Assembly (NCBI GenBank): GCA_003342895.1
Contig: PTFA01000400.1
Coordinates: forward strand, 1 to 64,000
From: Casuarius casuarius
Taxonomy: Eukaryota; Chordata; Aves; Casuariiformes; Casuariidae
DNA: 64,000 nucleotides
Reading direction: 5' to 3'
Shown: positions 10,010-55,696 of the stretch, piece by piece
Layout of the letters: every line of letters begins with the position of its first letter
Numbering within the stretch: the first letter of the stretch is position 1
Made by a program: the position numbers and the translations under genes
Notes under the pieces: generated by a model
Told to the model about the DNA's origin: nothing
Databases searched by the model: none
Seen by the model: only the letters and a program-made list of their open reading frames with translations

Positions 10010-10270
10010 TCTCGGGACAAGATTTTGGGAATTTCACTTCAGCGCATAAGCTGACGGAGGCGTTCCCAGCTCGCGGCCCTCCAGCCCAGCTGCGGTTTTA
10101 TAGGGGCTGCCGACGGTAAATGAGATCCATTCCCTTCTGTTGGATGTGTTGTCATTTTTATGACTTTGGGGTTATATAAACAGGAGGGGGAGAGAGCAGA
10201 GGAGGGGGAGCGGGAGCAGGGGCAGCCCGTTAGCCCACAATTGCTAAATTAACTTTTTCCTTTTGTTTTC
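10010..10270. promoter_or_regulatory. AT-richer island with TATATAAA
   Basis: Unique sequence with a canonical TATATAAA at 10173-10180 followed by a purine-rich stretch (aggagggggagagagcag) and gctaaattaac. It could be a TATA promoter or an enhancer; no open frame or donor clearly follows. Confidence 0.3.
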
Positions 10271-10686
10271 TCGATCCGGGCTGGGGTGTAGGACTCTCCC
10301 GCTGCTGGGCCGGGGCTGTAACGTGACCCTTCGAACACGCAGCCAGGAGACAGCATCAAACGGCTTCCAGCATGTGTCAGAAATAAGTCAGATTTTTTTT
10401 TTTAACGAGGAGAGGGAAAGGAAAGGGGAGGGAAGCGACTCGGTTCCTAGGCTGTGCAGCAGAAGAGAGACACGACGGAGGAGCTTCTTTTAATTACCGC
10501 CGGTTTTGTGCGTGCACATGTGCTTGGGCGTACGTGCGCGTGGATGCGCCTGCGGGTGGGATATCGGAGCTGCTGGGTGCGAAACGCGCGCGGTGCCCGT
10601 CGCGGGGTGCAGGCTCGCCTGCCTGTTTGCCAGGGCCCGCAGCGCGAGGGACACGGCGCTGAGCGGCGGTGGAGGCGGCTGCGCAT

Positions 10687-10758
10687 CGCCCCGGTGCCGT
10701 GCATCGCCCCGGCACCGTGCATCACCCCGGCCCTGTGCATCGCCCCGGCCGTGCCCCG
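10687..10758. repeat. 18-bp minisatellite, about four copies
   Basis: Units of the form cgccccggtgccgtgcat. Confidence 0.85.
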
Positions 10759-11364
10759 GGCGCGCGGTGCCGGCTGCGTGCATGGCACGTCGCCTTGGCT
10801 CTGCCGTGTTTGGATGACTTCACCCCGCGGCTGGCCGTCCTCCAGGGGCAGGCGGAGAGAGCTCCCCTCGCCGCACACAGACGCTGCCGCTCCGCTGCCT
10901 CCAGCTTTTGCTCTTTTGTCCCTCCGGTTGCTCTTTGTCTTGCTGCGGCATCTTTGTGCGCCGGTGGCTCCTGGGGGGGAGCAGCAGTGGTGAGCGGCTC
11001 TGAGACTCGTCAGCGCTAACGAGCAAAGGAGGCTAAGCCGGTGCAGGGAGTTTCTTAGGAGGAAGCAGCACTCGGGTAGCTAAAGAGGGGATGCACCCGC
11101 GCTTCAGAGGCGGCTCAGCGCAAGCGATAGCCAGGCCAGCGGTGCAAGGTGCATGTGTGTGCATGCAGCGTCCACGTACCCACTCGTGGCCATCCACAGG
11201 AGAGAAGAGCTGCGTCTGATGGAGGCTTTATGGAGATTCGCTGCTGTTGCAAACAGTCGGGGCTTGTGCCCAGGCTGCAAACTCTGCCCCTGCCCAGGCA
11301 ACGTGCAGGGAAGCTGCGCTGCTGCCTGCGCCCGTGGCTTCGTCACAGAGCGGTTCCTGTGTAC

Positions 11365-11440
11365 AGCAACCGGCTCGTGAAATGCTTTGGGATCCTCTGG
11401 GATGAAAGGTCCCCTCTATAAATACGAGATCGCTATCGTT
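11365..11440 (+). mobile_element. Ancient L3/MIR3-like 3' tail fragment
   Basis: The stretch aaatgctttgggatcctctg followed by gggatgaaagg and tataaata resembles the old L3/MIR3 3' end (gctttgagatcct, gatgaaaggcgctatataa), as I recall it. The TATAAATA at about 11417 is therefore probably not a promoter. Confidence 0.45.
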
Positions 11441-12230
11441 GTGCAAACAGTCCGGGAAGGGCTCTCTCGCGCTGACGAGCGCCGTGCGCGGTCGGGAGAC
11501 GTGTGTTTTCCCTCTGCTCATCCGTCACGTTGCAACCCTGAGCCCAGCTGCGCTGAAATCGCTGCTCGCACCAGCTCCCGCGGGTCGGGGCGCTGCCTGG
11601 TTATTTGTTTATCCTGCAGGGACTTTCTCTGCAGGCTGCCGGCACCGGGGCCCGGCCTCCCGCCGCGCGTGTGTGCGCGGCCACGGGCCTGCCGAGCGGG
11701 GAGAAGCCCCGGGGCACCGGCTTTCGCTTCTGCAACGCGTCTCCACCATTTGCAGGGCTTCTGGCGGGATTCGTGGGATTTGGCTATGGAGAAAAATCAC
11801 GTCCTCCGTTAAAGTCTGTTTCCTCGCCTGGGTAACGAGCGGCCCCGCAGACAGTGTGTTTAAAGGCGACATTTCCACATGTCATCAGCATTTTGCCGTC
11901 CTCCTCCTGGGCACCCAGCTGGAGCTGATGCAAAGCCCCGGAGCCCTCTGCGGGGCCGGATGCCGCATTTCGGGGCGATGTGGCAGCAAACCCGGGCGAG
12001 GCCTCGGTGGCGCGGACGGGGACGGGGATGGCGGCCGTGGCCCCTTCCTGCCCGCCGCGCTGCCCCGGCTCCCCGAGGGAAACCGGGCACCCGGAGTCGC
12101 TCCGAGCACGGAGAAACGCCCCCCGCGAGGTCTCCGGGAAGGCCCGGGGGGCCCGCGGGGTGCCCTGCTGAGCCCTCCCCAAATGGCTGCCCCTGAGCTG
12201 CGGGCTGGGGTGCAGCTCGGCGAAACCACG
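11441..12230. other. Unique sequence upstream of the SLC38A10 promoter
   Basis: No gene or repeat supported. It becomes progressively GC-rich from about 11930. Confidence 0.35.
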
Positions 12231-12234
12231 GCGC

Positions 12235-12480
12235 CCCGGGGGGACCGAGAGGGCCTGGGGGGACGGAGGGGGCCTTGGGGGGTGTGTGGAGAGGCCTTGA
12301 GGAGGACAAGAGGGCCCGGGGGGATGGAGAGGGCCGGGGGGGAGGATGGAGAGGCCCAAGGGGGATGGAGAGGCCTTGGAGGGGACAAGAGGGGTGGGGG
12401 GGATGAGAAGGCCCAGGGGGGACTGAGAAGCCCTGGGGGGGGGACGGAGAGGCCCGGGGGGACAGATAGGGCCGCGGGGC
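12235..12480 (+). repeat. G-rich degenerate repeat
   Basis: Imperfect units like ggggatggagaggcc and ggggacaagagg with many runs of four or more G on the + strand. Confidence 0.75.
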
Positions 12481-12599
12481 TTGGAGAGGCCCCGTGTCTG
12501 GGGTTCCCCCCCCCCGCCAGGCCGCCCAGGAGCAGCGAGCGCAGTCCGCCAAGGCGGCGGGAATAGCCGCCGCGTTTTTTTCTTTTTTGCTTTTTGGCC

Positions 12600-12716
12600 C
12601 CCCTCCCCCTCCGCAGCGCCGCTCTACCCGGCGCGTCTCGCTGGCCGGCCCCCCGACTTCCCGGAAGCGCCAGCGGAGCAGCGGAACCCGGAAGTGCCGC
12701 TGTGGCCGGTGCCGGG
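12600..12716 (+). promoter_or_regulatory. SLC38A10: Probable SLC38A10 promoter or 5' UTR, cut by the gap
   Basis: GC-rich CpG-island sequence with two ETS/GABP-type motifs on the + strand, CCGGAAGC at 12661 and CCGGAAGTG at 12688, just before the run of Ns. No TATA box is seen. ETS sites in a CpG island are typical of housekeeping promoters. The assignment rests on position upstream of exon 2 and is inference. Confidence 0.55.
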
Positions 12717-13086
12717 NNNNNNNNNNNNNNNNNNNNNNNNNNNNNNNNNNNNNNNNNNNNNNNNNNNNNNNNNNNNNNNNNNNNNNNNNNNNNNNNNNNN
12801 NNNNNNNNNNNNNNNNNNNNNNNNNNNNNNNNNNNNNNNNNNNNNNNNNNNNNNNNNNNNNNNNNNNNNNNNNNNNNNNNNNNNNNNNNNNNNNNNNNNN
12901 NNNNNNNNNNNNNNNNNNNNNNNNNNNNNNNNNNNNNNNNNNNNNNNNNNNNNNNNNNNNNNNNNNNNNNNNNNNNNNNNNNNNNNNNNNNNNNNNNNNN
13001 NNNNNNNNNNNNNNNNNNNNNNNNNNNNNNNNNNNNNNNNNNNNNNNNNNNNNNNNNNNNNNNNNNNNNNNNNNNNNNNNNNNNNN
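12717..13086. other. Assembly gap (370 Ns), likely holding SLC38A10 exon 1
   Basis: A continuous run of N. The expected N-terminal coding exon (start codon, first membrane helix, ending in phase 0 before the Cys codon at 14182) is not found on either side of it. The flanks are CpG-island sequence, where short-read assemblies often drop out. Confidence 0.7.
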
Positions 13087-50666
<37,580 letters not shown>

Positions 50667-53020
50667 GTGGGGTGGTCGTGCTCGGTGGGTGGCTGAGGGT
50701 GTTGGCCACCGGCACAACGCTCATGGGCTCAGTAGGGAAGGTTCAGGTTAACCAGCTGCTTTTTTGGCCAGTGTTGCTCAGACAACGGTCAGTCTAAACC
50801 AGCAGCACTTTGCGGGATGCAGTGCTTGGTCCATGGGGTCTCCTTGGTCCTGTGAATGCTGTCCGGGGGACTGCGGGCTTCTCCAGTCTCTGCAATGGTA
50901 ACACCTCCCTGTGTGTGCCTGGAGGTGGCCGAGGAGATGGCAACCGTGAAAGAAAATCTCTCGCTGTCCTCTGGCTTTCAGAGGTTGCCATCTAACTTGG
51001 TTCCCTGCCAGGCCAGCTTTCAAGTACCTTTTCAACTTCTTGTTCATATCGAATTGCCTTCTCCATCTGGCTCTCATTTCCCCTTTCAGAACTGAGGCAG
51101 TTCTCCATGCGGTTCACCCACCTGCTCGGAAAGGCTTCTCCAGCGAGTACGTTGGGTCCCTTAGCCCAGCCCGTTCGGGGCTTTGGAGCAGGGGTCTGGG
51201 ACTGCAGGCAGAGGGGAAGCAGGGAGAGATGCACATCTCCTCTTGGAAGGTTTTATTCTGCTTTGGAGTTGCATCAATTCAGATTGGGTCTAGGACTGGC
51301 TTAGCTAATTGCTTTGGTATTTCTTTTGAAATGGGAGCTGTTAGTCTTGCATGTTTAGGGGATAGTTGTGGTCTAGGAACCTAGTTTAGTAGAAATGCTG
51401 CCTTAAACAGGCACAACTGCTGCTGTTGTGCTGCCTCTACTCCCAGGGATTTAATTGGTTGGCCACACACTAGCAATAACGAAGAGCTTTGCTCTCTCCA
51501 CCCTCTCCGGATGCTCACACTCTCATCTGTGCTTTTAAGCTTGACTTCTCCTGTCCAAAGTGCATTATGAAGCTCAACCCGGGGGCTGCAGGCTGCCCCC
51601 CAAACCAGCTTGACTTTCTGCAAGAAGTGACTAATATTTGGGAGCAAAAAAACGTGGCTTAAAAGGGTGTTCTTGGGGGCTTGGCTCAAGCATACCTACC
51701 TCTTCTCTCTGTTACTCGATGGAGCGTGTTTGTTTTGTGTGTTCTTCACAGCCCCTTCGACAATGTGTTTTACATCCATAGATGTCAGTACTCCGCCCTG
51801 GTAACGTGTTTTATGAGCAAGAAAGGGAAAAACTTCTATGAGAGTCCTGGTTTGTTTCAGGCTCCCAGACGGTGATTCATCCCTCCTATTTTTTTTTTTT
51901 TTAATCCTGACTTGCGAATGTAAGAAATAAAATCCCAAAGCTCTCACTAGAATGGCTGATATTTCCCAGCCTGGAGTCTACAGACCTCATCACTGTGGTG
52001 GTTTTTATATCCGTATCTCGAAGTGTCTTTGGTAAACTAGCCTCTCTGCGTTCGTATCTGGCGGGATTTCTCGGAGCCAGGGCTGGGTCGTTACCAAACG
52101 TGTGGAACTGCTGCACTGGTTCTGGTGAATACCACGGGGAAGGCGCTGCCTTCGGTCTTGGGTACTTCGCCCCCGTTTGTCTGCTCCAGCAGCCGGAGAT
52201 TGCAGGGTGTCTGGAACGTGTGCCTGTTGTTTGAAGGATGTCATCTTAATCTCCAGTTAAAGTGACACAGAGCCACAGGGCAACAGCCACGGATTCAGCC
52301 GAACTGCTTCATGAGGACCATCCGTATTACTTCCACGTGCGTCTCAGATGTGACTGACATAGCCTTAACCCTCAGGACTTCTTCCATAGTACGAGTGAGC
52401 TTCTCCATTACGCTGTCTTAAAGCACAAACGCCGTGGTTGGGAATCCTTGGACTGCGTACGGCAGGAGGATCGCTCTGCAGGCATCCTGTGCCAGCGCTC
52501 GTCAGGTGCAGGCGAAGCAATAGACTGCTGATCCCATTCCTTAGTGCAAGTCCGCACTGGGGAGACTGGTTCGTGCTTTGTCCCCTGCTGCACTAATGAG
52601 CCTTTATAAAGTGAAAGGGAGCTGGAGGAGGAGCTGGATCCCCCCCCGCTTCTTGCACTTTGCCAGGTACCAGGGTCTGTCCTGGGCTCTCCCACACATC
52701 CTACGTCCGCATGGCAGGGTGAGGCCAGGCTCCTTGCCCTGCGGCATCAGGACGTGCCTGTAGCAGTGACGTTGCTTGGCATCGAGTCATCTGCATGAAC
52801 ACGAAGGACCAAAGATGCTCCTGATGTTCCTCAGCAAATGGAAACCGAAAACGGCTGTGGATTCTGGGCATCCCCAGCCTCAGCTGGAAGGAGGCAGGGA
52901 GCTGCGTTACCTCTCTGTGCCAGGAACTGTGTGTACTGGGTGTGGAGTGCTTGGCGGGAGAGACTGGAGGGGAGGCTGAGCTGTGTAGATCAATAAAATA
53001 AGCTGAAGCATTTTTATCTC
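50667..53020 (+). other. SLC38A10: Probable SLC38A10 3' UTR and downstream region
   Basis: No coding sequence recognised. Candidate polyadenylation signals AATAAA lie at 51926-51931 and 52992-52997, the second followed by T-rich sequence. Which is used cannot be decided here. The next transcription unit, NDUFAF8, converges from the other strand. Confidence 0.45.
52992..52997 (+). terminator. SLC38A10: Candidate distal poly(A) signal of SLC38A10
   Basis: AATAAA followed within about 30 bases by T-rich sequence. It is the last good signal before the convergent NDUFAF8 3' end. Inferred from motif and position only. Confidence 0.4.
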
Positions 53021-53995
53021 AATTCTTTGTTTAAAAAAAGAAAGCTGTAAGCCCTACTGAGCCATGGGGCTGTGGCTCCCCTGGCAGGGAGAGGAGTCTG
53101 CTGTGCTCCGTACCTGCGGGGAGTTACTTTGCCTAAGGAAAAAAAGGCTTTGTGCTTTCTGCTTTCTTTGAAGCTCTCTCTGCTCCACCCTTCCCTGCTG
53201 CTGTGGAAGAGGTGGTAAGAATGTGATCCTCCTCCCTGCCCTCACAGACACAGGGCCTGTCTGATTCGATGTTCATGGGATCAAGCAGCTGCGCTATAGC
53301 TGCTGTTAGAGCTTGAGTATTCAAAACCTGGCTGCAGGGTCTGCTGGCTTCCTTCCCTAGGTGTGTTGCACCTTGGACCCTCAGCTGTTATCTTAACCCA
53401 GTACTGCAGACTTGCAGGTCTCGCAGCCCTAAATGCTGGTTTCTGTGTTGCAAAATGGTGACCAGCTCTAGCAGAGCCTGCGCAGAGCTTGGGACCTTGA
53501 ACTGTGCTTTGTTTTTTTGTTACAGGAAACTTTGCTCTTTAGCAAAGCTGGAGCTCATATGCAGCTGGGAAACGGCTCTGAATCGGAGACTCCAGACTGG
53601 GGGAAAGGAGGATTAGAAAGGAGAAGGAAAGGTCTCTGTGAAGTGTAGGTTTAAAGTGAAGGGAGTTCTCCTTTGGCTTAGCGTAAGTGTCCGTAAGCCT
53701 GCTCGTTCCAGGCTGGGGATTGGACGGGATTTTGATCTCTGCTCTACACGCCAAGGCTGTCTCTCCAGCGACTATTCTGCATGGTAGTTCTTCTGGCTGC
53801 TCAGGGGAAGGGGAGGTGGAATCCAGCAGCCCCAGGGCAGGCAGATGCCAGAGACTTGTTCTGACAATAGAGCAGTTTGAGCACTGCCCAAACGTACCGC
53901 AGTGAACAAAAGGGGAACAGCTACTTGCTGGACAGTAGCTTGGTTTCTGACAAGCTGCTGATGGCTCTCATTCACTGTTTATTTTGTAACTTAAG
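53021..53995. other. Intergenic region between convergent 3' ends
   Basis: Unique sequence without a supported gene, repeat or conserved motif. Small open frames on both strands have no family resemblance. Confidence 0.5.
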
Positions 53996-54020
53996 GACAA
54001 ACTGACTCAGATTTTGGAGT

Positions 54021-54026
54021 TTTATT
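54021..54026 (-). terminator. NDUFAF8: Poly(A) signal of NDUFAF8
   Basis: TTTATT on the + strand, AATAAA on the minus strand, about 213 bases past the stop codon. It is the nearest canonical signal and would give a short 3' UTR. Confidence 0.6.
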
Positions 54027-54238
54027 TAAAAAATATTTTTTCCAAACATCTATTTACATGCATTGTTTGAGAAACAGATGTACACAGGAAAAGCATTATG
54101 TGAAATGCCACCCAGGGCTTCCCTTTCCTTCGTCTGCTTCTCCCGCAGCGCTGCTGGTCACTGGAGCTGCCTGGCTGCAGCGGCTCGGACACCGGCGTGG
54201 CCGTACGGGCGCGTTCGGGCCCCTCACCGACCACTGCG

Positions 54239-54259
54239 TCACTTCACCGCTGTCTTCGC
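54239..54259 (-). CDS. NDUFAF8: NDUFAF8 exon 3 (21 coding nt)
   Basis: After the acceptor cttctcttcacag the frame reads AKTAVK and stop. The Lys-containing tail resembles the human C terminus only loosely, but splice site and phase fit. Its 3' UTR runs to the poly(A) signal near 54021. Confidence 0.8.
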   Translation of the reverse strand, partial: AKTAVK

Positions 54260-55131
54260 CTGTGAAGAGAAGTGATGACGATGGGCCTGGGGGGCAGCAC
54301 CGCTGCCCCCACATCCCTCCTTGCCGCTGCGGTGGCCTGCAGCCGCGTTGGAGGGAAAAGGGGGCTGCTGTGCCCCCAGCCTCTCCTGCCCTCGGGGCTG
54401 TCGTGTCCCGGAGCAGAGCCCACTCGTGCTGAGTGTGGTCCCCGCGTGATGCCACCACCCGTGGGGGCGGCTGGGGGCCGGGCCAGGCGTGGGGAATGGG
54501 GGCTGTGGTTTAGGGGGCCATGGGGCCCGGTACCTACCGCCCGGGTGAAGCAGTCCTTGAGCGCCCGGAACTCCTCGGCGCAGGCGTCCCGCCGCAGCTC
54601 CGCGCTGCCGGCCGAGGCTGCAGCCACACACCGGCCATAGGCGGCTGCCTGCGGGGAACGAGCACAGAACCGGGCAGGGAGAGCGGTGCAGGGCCCGGGG
54701 CAAGGCCTGGACACTGGGACAGGAACAGGGACCAGGGCAGGGCCCGGGCACCGGGACAGGGACCGGGACAGGGACCAGGGCAGGGCCCGACCTCCGGGCA
54801 CTGGGGCAGGGACCAGGATGGACCGGGGCGCCGCGGGGGGGGAGGAACGAGAACGGGGCGGACCGGGGCCACCGGGAGTGACGGGCAGGGGGACCCGGTA
54901 GTGAGACGCACCGAGGAGGACTGGGAACTATAACGCGGGGAACTATAACGGGACGGACCGGGGGTGGGGGACGATGACGGCGGGACGGACCGGGGCCGCC
55001 CGGGGGTGAAGGGCGGGGGACCGGGGCGGGGGCGGTGCCCGCGGCCCTACCTGCTCCCCGCAGCCCGCGAGCAGCTCGGGGAAGCGCCGCAGCCGCGCCC
55101 GCGCCCGCAGCCACACGCCCTGGCCCGACAT
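54239..55131 (-). CDS. NDUFAF8: Twin-CX9C complex I assembly factor
   Basis: Three exons on the minus strand join in phase 0: 55131-55051 (27 codons), 54648-54538 (37 codons) and 54259-54239 (six codons plus TGA), giving 70 aa against 74 in human. It begins MSGQGVWLRARARLRRFPEL. Two CX9C motifs, C24/C34 and C50/C60, define a CHCH hairpin of the kind oxidised by the Mia40 pathway in the mitochondrial intermembrane space. The tract AAAYGRC matches the human protein as I recall it. NDUFAF8 works with NDUFAF5 in complex I assembly. The start was chosen by homology; an in-frame ATG at 55254 would add 41 unrelated residues. The gene shares a bidirectional promoter with TEPSIN. Confidence 0.95.
54538..54648 (-). 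CDS. NDUFAF8: NDUFAF8 exon 2
   Basis: 111 nt between acceptor ctgcgggcag-type sequence and donor gtaggt. It encodes AAAYGRCVAAASAGSAELRR and DACAEEFRALKDCFTRA, carrying C34 and the complete second CX9C motif. Confidence 0.93.
55051..55131 (-). CDS. NDUFAF8: NDUFAF8 exon 1
   Basis: 81 nt from ATG (cat on the + strand at 55129-55131) to the donor gtaggg. It encodes a basic amphipathic start and the first cysteine of CX9C motif 1, ending CGEQ. Confidence 0.93.
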
Positions 55132-55654
55132 CGCCGCCGCAGCCTCACGCCCCGGGCGCCGCCATGGTGGCGCAGGCTCCCATTGGCCGCGCCCCCTGCT
55201 CGTCAAGGCGCCGGCGCTTCTCGCATTGGGTGTCGTCGAACGCCCGCCCCCCATGGACTCGTTGATAGGCCAAGCGCTCCGTCCGTCAAATATCTGCCCT
55301 GTGATTGGCTCCGATGTAAGGCCAGTCCCTCGGCCTTCTCAGATTGGCTTGGCTGGCCTTCTGAAATCGTGGATTGGCTACGAGTTGTACCGCCTGCTGG
55401 CCCCCATCTAATTGGTCGCGTGTCTTCAGCGGGCAGTTCTGATTGGCTGAGGTGCCGGTTGTTTACTTCCGCTCTCCCGCCCAGTCGCTGCCGGCGTCAG
55501 TCTCGTGGGACACTTCCGCCCGTAGCTCCGCCCTCCCTCTTCTCTGACTGGCCGAGTCAGGGCGCCTCGCACCCTCATTGGCGCGTGGCGCCTTCCGGGG
55601 GGCGGAGCTTCGAGGCCGTGTTCAAGTCGGGCAGGGACAGGCACCGGGAGCGTC
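55132..55654. promoter_or_regulatory. Bidirectional NDUFAF8/TEPSIN promoter with eight ATTGG boxes
   Basis: About 520 bp separate the two start codons. Inverted CCAAT boxes (ATTGG on +) occur at 55182, 55225, 55304, 55343, 55373, 55411, 55442 and 55577, all in the same orientation; four read GATTGGCT (55303, 55342, 55372, 55441). There is no TATA box. TTCCG ETS-type cores occur at several points between 55460 and 55600. CCAAT boxes of this form are NF-Y sites, and NF-Y is common at divergent housekeeping promoters. Binding is inferred. Confidence 0.85.
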
Positions 55655-55696
55655 ATGGCGGCGCCGCTGCGGGACCGGCTGAGTTTCCTGAGCCGG
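55655..55696 (+). CDS. TEPSIN: TEPSIN exon 1
   Basis: 42 nt: MAAPLRDRLSFLSR, phase 0 out, donor gtacgg. The start matches the human protein as I recall it. Confidence 0.95.

Noticed and set aside
11417..11424. TATAAATA as a promoter
   Set aside because: It sits in a phrase resembling the tail of an ancient L3/MIR3 element, which carries such a motif by descent.
51089..51384. An extra SLC38A10 coding exon after the stop
   Set aside because: The open frame shows no family similarity, and the C terminus ending at 50666 matches the expected length; kept only as an alternative-splicing question.
55214..55254. In-frame upstream ATG on the minus strand extending NDUFAF8
   Set aside because: The added residues run through promoter CCAAT boxes and resemble nothing; the ATG at 55131 matches the human start as recalled.
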